Shown: in pieces, positions 1 to 6,829 of the stretch
Position numbering within the stretch: the stretch's first letter is position 1
Layout of the letters: each line of letters opens with the position of its first letter
DNA from: a virus
Strand: one strand, 5' to 3'
Length of the DNA stretch: 36,373 nucleotides
IMG/VR virus record: IMGVR_UViG_3300021425_000092
Coordinates: 1 to 36,373 of that record
Notes under the pieces: model-generated
What the model saw: the letters and a program-made list of their open reading frames with translations, nothing else
Databases searched by the model: none
Told to the model about the DNA's origin: nothing
Program-made: the position numbers and the translations under genes

Positions 1-216
1 AGAAATATATCCGAAGTCCGCTTGACTTCCGTTGTCCTTCCCTGCCCTGTGTCCTTTGACCGCTTGAGCAAAACAGGAAATATTCGCATTTGTTCTACGT
101 GCAACAATATTGATTATTTTACACACAATTACACACTTTCGCACACGAATATATTATTCTCATTGGTGGTAAGTCTCCAATTATATTCGTAACCCCCATT
201 CCTAAAGGGTTTTTGA
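1..216. other. No assigned gene; left edge
   Basis: No convincing complete gene is seen. On the minus strand a reading frame begins with an ATG near 92 and stays open to the window edge (first residues MRIFPVLLKRSK), but it has no ribosome binding site and is not claimed. The stretch at about 20-75 is less AT-rich than its surroundings and contains a 6-bp inverted repeat (GAAGTC, 5-nt loop, GACTTC) near 14-30. This could be part of a structured RNA or the start of a gene outside the window. Confidence 0.3.
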
Positions 217-438
217 CTAACACCACCCTCTACTTTCTCTTGGATATATGCTGAATGCATTTGCATCTGCTTTGAGTGTCGTTAATGCTAACCAATCGTG
301 TCGAGGTCCTCTATATCTTATCCTATATGAACCTGACTTCAATAATGTCTCAATATCCTCTGAATGCCTATATTTTATGGGTATATTCTTAAAGAGTGAT
401 GATTCATTCTTTGGTGACGTGTAGTTTAGTATATTCAT
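217..438 (-). CDS. Hypothetical 73-residue protein
   Basis: I do not recognise this short basic protein. It has no membrane segment and no cysteine pairs that would suggest zinc binding; a central stretch rich in Arg/Tyr (YRIRYRGPR) looks like a small beta-rich fold. The start is well supported: AAGGAG lies just upstream of the ATG. It follows the 120-residue gene after a 10-nt gap and is the last gene of a three-gene minus-strand unit driven by the sigma70-like promoter near 913-942. This is the type of small early gene that phages use against host functions, but no function can be assigned. Confidence 0.75.
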   Translation of the reverse strand: MNILNYTSPKNESSLFKNIPIKYRHSEDIETLLKSGSYRIRYRGPRHDWLALTTLKADANAFSIYPRESRGWC

Positions 439-448
439 ATGTTTCTCC

Positions 449-811
449 TTATTTTAAATAGTCTGGACCATATAGTCTCATAGTTCCCATAGGTATCTCA
501 TAACCTTCTAAGAGATTCCCTCTTGCTTGATTCAATGCTGGAGTATTCCAACCTGCACTTTTTAATACATCTCCTACTTTGAAATGCTTAAAGTTTGTTT
601 TATTAATGAATCCCCATACTTGTCTTTGGTTCTCGTCAACACATATGATTTTAATGTATTTTCGGCCTTCTGAATACGTATGGTGCGTGGTCGTTTTAGT
701 GTGTTCCCATGTCTTATGCATGACTTCAGTCAATCTATTACAGAGTTCATCGACCTTTTGATATAAGTCTTGCTCTTGGTTGACTTCGTTTACGAGTGCT
801 GATAATTTCAT
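449..811 (-). CDS. Hypothetical 120-residue protein
   Basis: Soluble protein with a helical, charged N-terminal half (about residues 1-40) and a C-terminal part rich in aromatic residues and glycine (VWGFINKTNFKHFKVGDVL). The latter reads like a small beta domain of the type seen in many uncharacterised phage proteins. The ATG is preceded by AGGAGA at good spacing, and its first bases overlap the stop of a 32-residue leader gene (ATGA type overlap), so translation is probably coupled. It is the middle gene of the early-type unit transcribed from 913-942. No catalytic motif was seen, and the function is unknown. Confidence 0.8.
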   Translation of the reverse strand: MKLSALVNEVNQEQDLYQKVDELCNRLTEVMHKTWEHTKTTTHHTYSEGRKYIKIICVDENQRQVWGFINKTNFKHFKVGDVLKSAGWNTPALNQARGNLLEGYEIPMGTMRLYGPDYLK

Positions 812-906
812 ATGATTTCTCCTATTGTGATTAATGTGAATAAACCTACTAGAGTTGTGATAAAGTCTCTGTCTAGTAGTCCGTGTTGCTTTAATGTTTT
901 TATCAT
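808..906 (-). CDS. Small 32-residue membrane peptide, leaderless
   Basis: Tiny gene encoding a peptide with a charged N-terminus (MIKTLKQHGLLDRD) followed by one hydrophobic helix (about residues 15-32, FITTLVGLFTLITIG). Two things support it. Its stop TGA overlaps the ATG of the next gene, and its own ATG lies exactly 6 nt after the -10 box TATACT of a strong promoter, the geometry seen at other genes here. No Shine-Dalgarno is possible, because transcription should begin at or next to the A of the ATG. It may be a small inner-membrane effector or a translated leader for the downstream genes; the sequence does not decide between these. Confidence 0.6.
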   Translation of the reverse strand: MIKTLKQHGLLDRDFITTLVGLFTLITIGEII

Positions 907-912
907 GTTATT

Positions 913-942
913 AGTATACGAAAAAGTGAGGGTTATTGTCAA
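913..942 (-). promoter_or_regulatory. Sigma70-like promoter, leaderless geometry
   Basis: Reading the minus strand, TTGACA (937-942), an 18-nt spacer and TATACT (913-918) precede the ATG at 906 by 6 nt. A normal start point 7 nt after the -10 box falls on the A of the ATG. The element is nearly the same as those at 8881-8910 and 30745-30774, including the preceding GC of GCTTGACA or CGCTTGACA. Confidence 0.8.
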
Positions 943-1004
943 GCTCAAAGCTCATCTTTTTATCGTGGTTCCTTGGCGCCGTGGTGTATCTTCGTGGTTC
1001 GGGG
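943..1004. promoter_or_regulatory. Divergent intergenic region with direct repeats
   Basis: Between two divergent promoters lies a GC-richer stretch with a 9-bp direct repeat, TCGTGGTTC, at 963-971 and 992-1000, a third partial copy (CGTGGT) at 980-985, and the palindrome GGCGCC at about 976-981. The second copy ends 4 nt before the plus-strand -35 box, where an operator or activator site would be expected. The function is inferred from position only. Confidence 0.35.
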
Positions 1005-1039
1005 TTGACGTTTGGGATATAGTCGTGTTATCATAAATA
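1005..1039 (+). promoter_or_regulatory. Tandem sigma70-like and late promoter
   Basis: On the plus strand TTGACG (1005-1010), an 18-nt spacer and TATCAT (1029-1034) form a sigma70-like promoter. A T4-type late box CATAAATA (1032-1039) overlaps its -10 and ends 5 nt before the ATG at 1045. The late element has exactly the spacing seen at 7995-8002, 17573-17580 and 27149-27156. The late call is firmer than the sigma70 call. Confidence 0.7.
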
Positions 1040-1044
1040 GTATT

Positions 1045-2187
1045 ATGCCTAGTTTAAGTTTAGCAGAAATAAAGAAATACGATTATCGAGCAGATTTGCT
1101 GGTCGATAAGGTCTTTGAGCAAAACAAAAAGAAATGCTACTTCAATACAGACAATGGGTTGTTTTGTGCATCATCAATTAAAATAGCAGGTAAGCAATTT
1201 AAAAAGTATGATAAGAGTCTTGCTGATATTATTCGTAATATGGAGAAAGGAAAGAAACTTGAAATCGTAGGTAAATACAAAGGTAAGAATGCATTGAAGA
1301 CCATCAGTGTAAGTAAATTAGAGAAGACTGAAGAGTTTGGAGGCATGCCAGCAGGTGGTAAGAGAGTCAATAAAGGTCTTAAATTCGAAGTTGATTTGAC
1401 CAATGACATTGCTGACATACTTAATGGAGTCGAACCCTCTCATGGTTATAAAGGTCCTGCTGAAGCAATCGTAGATAAGGTCTCTGCTATTCAAAAGAGT
1501 CCTGCGAATGTTGTGAAGCAAGTGGGTGGTGCTAACGTCTCACGACCTCTCCGTGAGTCTGCGGGTTCACCTTTCATTGCCCCTAATAATCATCGTCTAC
1601 ACGGTGCAAAATTAACTGACGTGAATGTTCATCATGCAAATAGTGGTGTATCACATCTATCTCTTAAGTTCGGGTCAACTCTGACATTCATGAACTCAGG
1701 TGTTTCTACGTTTCTATCGCAAGATGAGATTAAATCAGGTATGATTAAAGATAAATTAGGGTTAGCATTGTTGAATACATTTGGAATTGACATACCTAAG
1801 TTCTGTGGAATCTTTAATAATTACGGCACTAAGGTGAATGACCATGTTGTTGATGTAACAAAACACGTCAATAAATCGAATCTGAAATCATTTCTGAAAA
1901 CAGCAATCGGGTCAAACTATTATATGGTTCATGGGCAAGAAGGAGGAAGTGTCGACTTCTGGTATATGGACCCTGCACATATTAATAATTATGCAACAAT
2001 CAATTCATCAATCACTGCTTATTATGGAGGTATGCGTGGAGATGGTAAACGTCTCGATGTGACCTTTGAGAATAGTTACTTTGAATTCAAATTAAATATT
2101 AGAAATAAGCAAGGTGGTGTCTATCCCTCTCATGTGATGCTTGATTATAAATCGTTAAAGGGCATCAAAAAGTCAACATTCAAATAG
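1045..2187 (+). CDS. Hypothetical late protein, only plus-strand gene
   Basis: A 380-residue protein, not recognised with confidence. The start at MPSLSLAEIKKYDYRADLL is chosen because the late box CATAAATA ends 5 nt upstream; the frame is open for 11 more codons upstream, but that ATG would lie inside the promoter. It has a lysine-rich N-terminal third, a glycine-rich link near residue 90 (FGGMPAGGKRVNKG), and then a sequence resembling the entry to a nuclease or oligomerisation domain (GLKFEVDLTNDIADIL). A C-terminal beta-rich part includes FEFKLNIRNKQGG. The repeated acidic and lysine residues would allow a PD-(D/E)xK nuclease, but I cannot place the catalytic residues. The late promoter suggests a virion or maturation role. 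It is convergent with, and directly abuts, the tRNA gene. Confidence 0.8.
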   Translation: MPSLSLAEIKKYDYRADLLVDKVFEQNKKKCYFNTDNGLFCASSIKIAGKQFKKYDKSLADIIRNMEKGKKLEIVGKYKGKNALKTISVSKLEKTEEFGGMPAGGKRVNKGLKFEVDLTNDIADILNGVEPSHGYKGPAEAIVDKVSAIQKSPANVVKQVGGANVSRPLRESAGSPFIAPNNHRLHGAKLTDVNVHHANSGVSHLSLKFGSTLTFMNSGVSTFLSQDEIKSGMIKDKLGLALLNTFGIDIPKFCGIFNNYGTKVNDHVVDVTKHVNKSNLKSFLKTAIGSNYYMVHGQEGGSVDFWYMDPAHINNYATINSSITAYYGGMRGDGKRLDVTFENSYFEFKLNIRNKQGGVYPSHVMLDYKSLKGIKKSTFK

Positions 2188-2262
2188 TGGCACCCTGTAG
2201 GAGAGTCGAACTCCTGTTGCCGAGATGAAAACCCGGTGTCCTAACCACTAGACGAACAGGGC
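2188..2262 (-). tRNA. tRNA-Glu (anticodon UUC)
   Basis: A 75-nt cloverleaf on the minus strand. The acceptor GCCCTGT pairs with ACAGGGT, the D arm contains GTC/GAC around TAGTGGTTAG, and the anticodon stem CCGGG/CTCGG holds the loop TTTTCAT (anticodon TTC). The T arm is GGAGT-TCGACTC-TCC-like, and the 3' GCCA is encoded (CCA at 2188-2190). The TTCGTCTAG start of the D region is typical of bacterial tRNA-Glu. The 3' end abuts the stop codon of the convergent plus-strand gene with no spacer. Confidence 0.93.
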
Positions 2263-2267
2263 ACGTT

Positions 2268-3146
2268 TTACAGTAACCAAAGTTCTAAGTAGTAATCCTC
2301 AAATGGGTCAACGTTATCTGGTCTATCGATATGGATAATTTTAGTTTGTTTACAGAAATCTCTGTAATGATGGTCACGTGCAAAATATCTCTCTTCTTCT
2401 TCACCACCAGGTGCATCATATTCTTTATCTAAAAAAGGTCTCACGTTCTTCTCATATGCAGATATCAAGTCATCGTTATAATCATCGTCATTGACTCGAT
2501 AAGTTCCAACAGTTCCTGCTTTTGTTCTTATGAACTCACCATTGTATTCTGCTTCAAGTAGATGCTGAAATGTTGGATATTTTGCAACGACATCTTCTTG
2601 TGCTGACAATGTTGCAATCTCATTGTTTTGCCCATAATGGAACATCATGAAATGTGGTAGATATTTCGTATCACCTTTACCTGTCCAATCTTCGCACATA
2701 TAGATTGCTGGTAGATTCTCTGCTTCGATTCTCTCACGTTGTTCGAATGTAAGTGTATCAATCGATGCATGTTTACAATCACCTCTATCAGGTACGCCAT
2801 CGAATAAAAGTGCTTGAACAGGCATTTTGACAATTGCATTTGCATCTAAGTAGACAACTTTGTCATCTGCATTGAAGTGGTAATTGCTGAATGCATAACC
2901 CACATAAAATGATGGGTGATGATAAACATCATTCTCATCTTCTCTCTCTACTTGAATAATCTTAGTTCTTTCACCTAATGCTTCACGTATGTCATTTCTT
3001 GAATAATCAGTAATAACAGAAAATGTCCAAGGTGAATCAAGTTCAAGTATTCGATTTCTATCGAGTGATTTCTTAAGTCTACGAACATCTTCAATATTTC
3101 TAGAAGGGTCGTCCGTTGTACAAGTTGTAACAATGTGCATTGCCAT
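2268..3146 (-). CDS. Possible GT-A glycosyltransferase-like protein
   Basis: A 292-residue protein. The N-terminus (MHIVTTCT) and the segment around residues 93-110 (ADDKVVYLDANAIVKMPV) resemble the core strands of GT-A glycosyltransferases of the glycogenin/GT8 type, where YLDADxxV holds the DxD metal site; here the motif is DAN, so metal binding may differ. Later segments hold many His/Asp/Glu residues (HFMMFHYGQ, and the acidic EYDAPGGEEEERYF). No signal peptide or membrane segment was seen. AAGGAG precedes the ATG. It is the last protein gene before tRNA-Glu and follows four 2OG oxygenase genes, so it could act on the same hydroxylated product. A nucleotide-sugar binding fold is my inference; an unrelated phage family is possible. 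Confidence 0.5.
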   Translation of the reverse strand: MAMHIVTTCTTDDPSRNIEDVRRLKKSLDRNRILELDSPWTFSVITDYSRNDIREALGERTKIIQVEREDENDVYHHPSFYVGYAFSNYHFNADDKVVYLDANAIVKMPVQALLFDGVPDRGDCKHASIDTLTFEQRERIEAENLPAIYMCEDWTGKGDTKYLPHFMMFHYGQNNEIATLSAQEDVVAKYPTFQHLLEAEYNGEFIRTKAGTVGTYRVNDDDYNDDLISAYEKNVRPFLDKEYDAPGGEEEERYFARDHHYRDFCKQTKIIHIDRPDNVDPFEDYYLELWLL

Positions 3147-3160
3147 GATATATTTTCTCC

Positions 3161-3496
3161 TTATCTTCTCATTTTTGCCAAATCTTTGGCGTAGTTTTCA
3201 TCTTCTGCAAAAACAGGTACGAGATTCGACTTATGCATTGCCGCAATCCCTAACAATTTACGTTCTCCTGTATATTGCATTGGTTCGTGTTTAGGTGTTA
3301 TATTACCTGTTATATTACCTTCCCATGAAGGATAATCTTTTTTAACTTCAGCAATCACTTGGTCATAAAGTTTTTGTTGCTGAGATATTAATTCATTATA
3401 TTTAGTACGTTTTGATTTAGTACTAAATGCCTTTGTCTTTCTTTTTTTACCATGTGGTCCATATTTAATACTTGAACCTAAATTTAAATAACCCAT
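3161..3496 (-). CDS. Hypothetical basic 111-residue protein
   Basis: Very basic N-terminus (KYGPHGKKRKTKAFSTKSKRTKYNEL), a helical middle, and a C-terminus ending NYAKDLAKMRR. No enzyme motif was recognised. The N-terminal Lys/Arg patch could bind nucleic acid. It has its own promoter: TATAAT ends 7 nt before the ATG and there is no Shine-Dalgarno, so the transcript would be leaderless. The promoter lies at the end of the preceding oxygenase gene, so this gene can be expressed apart from the oxygenase cluster. The glycosyltransferase-like gene follows after 14 nt and would be co-transcribed. Confidence 0.75.
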   Translation of the reverse strand: MGYLNLGSSIKYGPHGKKRKTKAFSTKSKRTKYNELISQQQKLYDQVIAEVKKDYPSWEGNITGNITPKHEPMQYTGERKLLGIAAMHKSNLVPVFAEDENYAKDLAKMRR

Positions 3497-3503
3497 GTAA
3501 TCT

Positions 3504-3532
3504 ATTATAACCTATAAATTATTATTTGTCTA
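3504..3532 (-). promoter_or_regulatory. Sigma70-like promoter, leaderless geometry
   Basis: On the minus strand TAGACA (3527-3532), 17 nt, TATAAT (3504-3509), then 7 nt to the ATG at 3496. It uses the same -35, spacer and -10 as the promoter at 16187-16215. The -35 box overlaps the last codons of the upstream oxygenase gene. Confidence 0.7.
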
Positions 3533-4156
3533 TATGAAATTTATCCATCCTGTAATTGCATACTTTGTTTCTTTCAATGGAGGATTTCCTCTATGAACAT
3601 GAGTAAACCCTGCTGGCCAACATACGAATCTACCTTTGACTGGCGGAACTCTAACCCCTTGATATAAGAATTCTGTTTCACCTCCGTCTTCAACGTCATT
3701 CAGATAAACCATCCATGCAAGTAAACTTGTTCTATCGTATTGAGTAGTGCCTCCTTCAAAATGCCAATTGTGATACCCTTCACTAGGGCGAGTCTTTTGC
3801 ATTTTCATTTGTGCATTGTATAAACCTTGATATACACCAGAGTCTATGATTGGATATCTTATCTGCCATGAATCAATCACATCATTTTGAACCCAATTGC
3901 CTATATCTTGTAGGGGTCTATGTATCATTGGGTCCATTTCTGTCCAATAGATTGCAGTATCAGACCTCTGATGAAAATCAGAACCTGTGTCTTTACGTGT
4001 ATGACACAACCCTCTCTCCTCTAAATTATCGAACTGATGAATACATGCATCGCATATGTCATCATCTAATACGTTGTCTAATATTCGTATGTGGTCTCCA
4101 AAAGAATCGTCCCAAGGCAACTCAGGTCGATTTTGTATTTGTTCTTTATCAGTCAT
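3530..4156 (-). CDS. 2OG-Fe(II) oxygenase, prolyl-hydroxylase type
   Basis: A 208-residue protein with the double-stranded beta-helix motifs of the prolyl 4-hydroxylase-like 2OG-Fe(II) family. The iron site reads H132-x-E134 (WHFE), with distal histidine H186 or H188 (FTHVHRG) and a basic residue near the end (TKYAITGW) for 2-oxoglutarate. The glutamate in place of the usual aspartate is notable but occurs in related oxygenases. The motif GGETEF before the last strands and GRFVCWPAGFTH are typical. It uses O2 and 2-oxoglutarate to hydroxylate an unknown substrate in the cytoplasm (no signal peptide). It is fourth in a row of oxygenase genes; its start overlaps the end of the small zinc-protein gene by 8 nt. 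Confidence 0.85.
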   Translation of the reverse strand: MTDKEQIQNRPELPWDDSFGDHIRILDNVLDDDICDACIHQFDNLEERGLCHTRKDTGSDFHQRSDTAIYWTEMDPMIHRPLQDIGNWVQNDVIDSWQIRYPIIDSGVYQGLYNAQMKMQKTRPSEGYHNWHFEGGTTQYDRTSLLAWMVYLNDVEDGGETEFLYQGVRVPPVKGRFVCWPAGFTHVHRGNPPLKETKYAITGWINFI

Positions 4157-4307
4157 TCTTTTTCTCTTGGTAATATTTTAAACTGCATTCAGGACCACAA
4201 AATGGTTTTGCTGGTGAACCTTCTTCTATTGATGTATGATATTTAACTTCAGAGACTTCTATCTCCTTTTTACATACATAACATTTTACAGTTTGGGGTC
4301 TAAACAT
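4149..4307 (-). CDS. Small zinc-binding (treble-clef-like) protein
   Basis: 52 residues with two cysteine knuckles, CYVC near the N-terminus and FCGPEC near the C-terminus. The arrangement resembles small treble-clef zinc proteins. The start at MFRPQTVKCYVC is preferred over an upstream ATG in frame because GGGAGA sits just before it and the gene then overlaps the end of the upstream oxygenase by 8 nt, as its neighbours do. It lies between two 2OG oxygenase genes and may be a partner or nucleic-acid-binding adaptor for them. That role is inferred from position only. Confidence 0.75.
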   Translation of the reverse strand: MFRPQTVKCYVCKKEIEVSEVKYHTSIEEGSPAKPFCGPECSLKYYQEKKND

Positions 4308-4857
4308 TTTCTCTCCCAAACCAGACTGCAAATACCCATCGTTCACCATGATAAACAGGTTCTACTGAATGCCACACTTCAGTTGAATTATTGAATGCAA
4401 CCATCGTCCCCATATTTCTGTCAATTGTAATTCCTGGTTCTACAGTAAATTTGCCTCCCAAATAGTTATCATTGAGTGTAAAGATTGCTGTAGCATAATC
4501 GTTATCATCTGCTTGGTCTTTATGGGGCGGAAAACATGTATCAGTTCGATATACAATCACCTGAGCATAATTGACAATGTCAAAGTCTATGTGATTGGGA
4601 ACAACCTCTTGTATGACTTCAAGTGCTTTATCTAACTCATCACCCTTGAGAACTGACATTTCTTTACCATCGTGTGAATCGTATTTGAACGATGCATTGT
4701 CATCTATAGGTGTTGAAGGTGTTACATCATTGCCTTGTATATGGTCAACTTCTACCTTTTCTATGTTTGTGTGAATTTCTCTGAGTAGTTTACAACCTAA
4801 CTCATTGATTACATTTGGGGTTATCCAAATCTTATTGTGGTCTCTCTCAGTTCTCAT
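4300..4857 (-). CDS. 2OG-Fe(II) oxygenase
   Basis: A 185-residue protein with a complete 2OG-Fe(II) site: H112-x-D114 (PHKDQ), distal H163 (VWHSVEPV), and R173 (GERWVFAVWFG) for 2-oxoglutarate, in the order and spacing of prolyl-hydroxylase-like enzymes. The strand GGKFTVEPG and the GTMVAF turn fit the fold. The N-terminal half is more variable and probably sets the substrate. Its start overlaps the stop of the previous oxygenase (ATGA), so the two are translated together. The substrate is unknown. No signal peptide was seen, so it is cytoplasmic. Confidence 0.88.
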   Translation of the reverse strand: MRTERDHNKIWITPNVINELGCKLLREIHTNIEKVEVDHIQGNDVTPSTPIDDNASFKYDSHDGKEMSVLKGDELDKALEVIQEVVPNHIDFDIVNYAQVIVYRTDTCFPPHKDQADDNDYATAIFTLNDNYLGGKFTVEPGITIDRNMGTMVAFNNSTEVWHSVEPVYHGERWVFAVWFGRENV

Positions 4858-5534
4858 TTTGGTTTATAAAACGTCACCTGAGTGAATCTCCAGTCGTCCT
4901 TGTACTTAGAATAGTCATTGATATATGCACCATGCATACAGTTACCAGGAAAGATTACAGCACGATTGAATTTATGTTCTATAACTTTCTCTATTTTGAA
5001 TCTCTCTTCGACTGGATATAGAAGATTGATGTTCTCATCGTTAGTAACCCATTCCCCACCATAAACAGCAGTACCTCCGTCTTCTACTTTGTCCATATAG
5101 ACAAGAAAGTTTAACACTGATGCTTCATCAGGTGTTCCTAATTGTGAGTCGATGTGAGGGTAATGCTGTAACTCATTTGATACTTCTTTTATAGGTTGAA
5201 AACAATTGAACTCGTAAATCATATCCCATGAGTAGTCACCTTTCCACCAATACTTTCGACATATATCTAATATGCGATTATGCTCATTAAAATATTCTCT
5301 AGTCGGATGTCCGTTCTTATCTACGATTCTACAATCATAATAGTCAACACCATTTCTTGTTTGACCTGCTTCTGCATTATATTTCCAGAGTGGATATGAC
5401 CTTGATGTTATCATATCATAAATGTCCTCTGCGTTCTCATAAAAGTCATCGATGTATATAACTCCATCTTTAAATTCAGGTTTCAATACTGGACTTAATC
5501 TATAGAGTTCATCATTTGAGTATACTTTATTCAT
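4854..5534 (-). CDS. 2OG-Fe(II) oxygenase
   Basis: A 226-residue protein with H127-x-D129 (YPHIDSQ), distal H201 (GNCMHGAY) and R216 (WRFTQVTFY): an intact 2OG-Fe(II) triad plus co-substrate arginine. The segment LNFLVYMDKVEDGGTAVY matches the strand-loop of the fold, where GG precedes the next strand. The N-terminal 50 residues contain the IYIDDFYENAEDIY pattern often seen at the start of such phage and bacterial oxygenases. It starts 8 nt inside the upstream oxygenase gene. The substrate is unknown; its family differs from the other three in the cluster, so these are not simple tandem duplicates. Confidence 0.87.
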   Translation of the reverse strand: MNKVYSNDELYRLSPVLKPEFKDGVIYIDDFYENAEDIYDMITSRSYPLWKYNAEAGQTRNGVDYYDCRIVDKNGHPTREYFNEHNRILDICRKYWWKGDYSWDMIYEFNCFQPIKEVSNELQHYPHIDSQLGTPDEASVLNFLVYMDKVEDGGTAVYGGEWVTNDENINLLYPVEERFKIEKVIEHKFNRAVIFPGNCMHGAYINDYSKYKDDWRFTQVTFYKPK

Positions 5535-6303
5535 TTGGTTCCTGTTTTAAAAAATGATAACTCATATTATCACCATCATCGTATGACCCTAAATCTAATT
5601 TGTGATTGAGGTTGAATGATATTGAGTATCTTGTGTAAGGTTTGTCTTTGAGTTGTGACTTAGGAACATAATGCAAAATATAACTCGGCCAAAGTAAAAA
5701 GTCTCCGTTATGTGGAAAGAATGCCATTTCGCATTGTGATGAACCTGATGTGCTACCCATAGTTGTCATTTGGTCATCAACACAAACCTCTTGACTCATA
5801 GTTCCGTGAGAAAATACTGCATTGTGATTCGGGTTGATAAATCTGATTGGGGTTGAGTCTTCATCAACATCAACATAGAGTGTTCCTGAAACTAAAGAGT
5901 TTACATGGTCATGAACTGCATGTGAGTGTTCCGTTCCATATCTATTGAACCATGAGAAGAAATGAATGTCATGCCTTGATAGACCATCAACATGATTATT
6001 GAATTGACGACTGATAAAATCTATGTAAGTGTCTTTGAGTTGATTGACAAAAGAATTGAACCATGGTAATCCAAGTGCCTCTTGTCTTACATCTTGGTCA
6101 AAATACGTTGTGTAGTTGTTTAGTTCGTTATCACCTTCTTTTGCTTTGACTTTATCGATGAGTCTATCCATATCTGCTTTGACTTCATTGAGATTAAGAT
6201 TTAGTTGACCATGAAAAAATGGTGTAGGAAACAAGTGATATGTTGTTCCTCTTGCTGGTTGATAATGATTTTGTAAACTTTGATTAGTCTGTATTGGTCT
6301 CAT
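5527..6303 (-). CDS. 2OG-Fe(II) oxygenase-like, HxH variant
   Basis: A 258-residue protein like the putative 2OG-Fe(II) oxygenases common in marine T4-like phages. It has a FPTPFF start motif, a tryptophan/asparagine segment (FSWFNRYGTEHSHAVHDHVNS) and LSG-type strand (LVSGTLYVDVD), GDFLLWPSYILHYV and a final RYSISFNLN. The iron ligands are read as H131 and H133 (H-D-H) with distal H211; R225 would bind 2-oxoglutarate. The HxH form in place of HxD is seen in this subfamily as I recall it. It is first of the four-oxygenase row and overlaps the end of the lipoprotein gene by 20 nt, linking the oxygenases to the lysis-type genes. Confidence 0.8.
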   Translation of the reverse strand: MRPIQTNQSLQNHYQPARGTTYHLFPTPFFHGQLNLNLNEVKADMDRLIDKVKAKEGDNELNNYTTYFDQDVRQEALGLPWFNSFVNQLKDTYIDFISRQFNNHVDGLSRHDIHFFSWFNRYGTEHSHAVHDHVNSLVSGTLYVDVDEDSTPIRFINPNHNAVFSHGTMSQEVCVDDQMTTMGSTSGSSQCEMAFFPHNGDFLLWPSYILHYVPKSQLKDKPYTRYSISFNLNHKLDLGSYDDGDNMSYHFLKQEPNE

Positions 6304-6829
6304 TCTTTTTCACTTCAATCCCGACTCCCTTATCTCCATTCGGCATTGTTACATCACGATAATAAATTATTACTTCACCTAGTTCTCTTATATATCTACG
6401 AACTTCTTGGTTGTTTATCGTCATCTTCTTATAGTCACCTATTGTGGTTCCTACGAAAACGACATCACCATTGTTTTGTGCTTTCATGTCATCTAAGAAT
6501 CTATCGAGATATGTATAACCGACTGGCCAATCTGGATTCTCTCTATCTTCTAGTTCACATTGTTTTGGTCTTTTGAGTTCTTCTTCACCCTTTTCATTAT
6601 ATCTTTTAGGGTCGAATGAGATTGATTTCTTACATGGGTTGGTAATTCTTGCCTCTGATACAACATACCATTTTGGAGTTTGTAGAGATATCTCTCTCGG
6701 TAATGTTGGTTGCATGATATCCAGTTGAACTGGTTTTGTAACAACTTCTAATTTCTTTGTGCCTAATAATGAGCAACCACTAATCGTTACTGCTAGTGCT
6801 GTCAAGATTACTAATTTCTTTAGTATCAT
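6284..6829 (-). CDS. Lipoprotein, probable outer-membrane spanin-like subunit
   Basis: A 181-residue lipoprotein. The signal peptide is MILKKLVILTALAVTISGC with lipobox ISGC and lipidated C19. The mature part has short extended segments with many prolines (DIMQPTLPREISL, KWYVV) and then a conserved globular region. The gene begins inside the preceding membrane/coiled-coil gene (50-nt overlap in a different frame), the arrangement of two-component spanin genes (Rz/Rz1), which fuse inner and outer membranes at the end of lysis in Gram-negative hosts. The size is larger than classical Rz1, so the o-spanin role is an inference from order and topology. Confidence 0.65.
   Translation of the reverse strand: MILKKLVILTALAVTISGCSLLGTKKLEVVTKPVQLDIMQPTLPREISLQTPKWYVVSEARITNPCKKSISFDPKRYNEKGEEELKRPKQCELEDRENPDWPVGYTYLDRFLDDMKAQNNGDVVFVGTTIGDYKKMTINNQEVRRYIRELGEVIIYYRDVTMPNGDKGVGIEVKKNETNTD

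Noticed and set aside
195-216. Terminator after the 73-residue gene
   Set aside because: AACCC and GGGTT could pair, but the loop is poor and no T-run follows.
812-1036. Plus-strand open frame of 74 codons
   Set aside because: It covers the minus-strand promoter, the 32-residue gene and the divergent control region, and has no ribosome binding site.
5527-6303. Loss of activity in the fourth oxygenase because HxD is missing
   Set aside because: The HxH form with distal His and Arg is typical of that subfamily as I recall it, so inactivity is not assumed.
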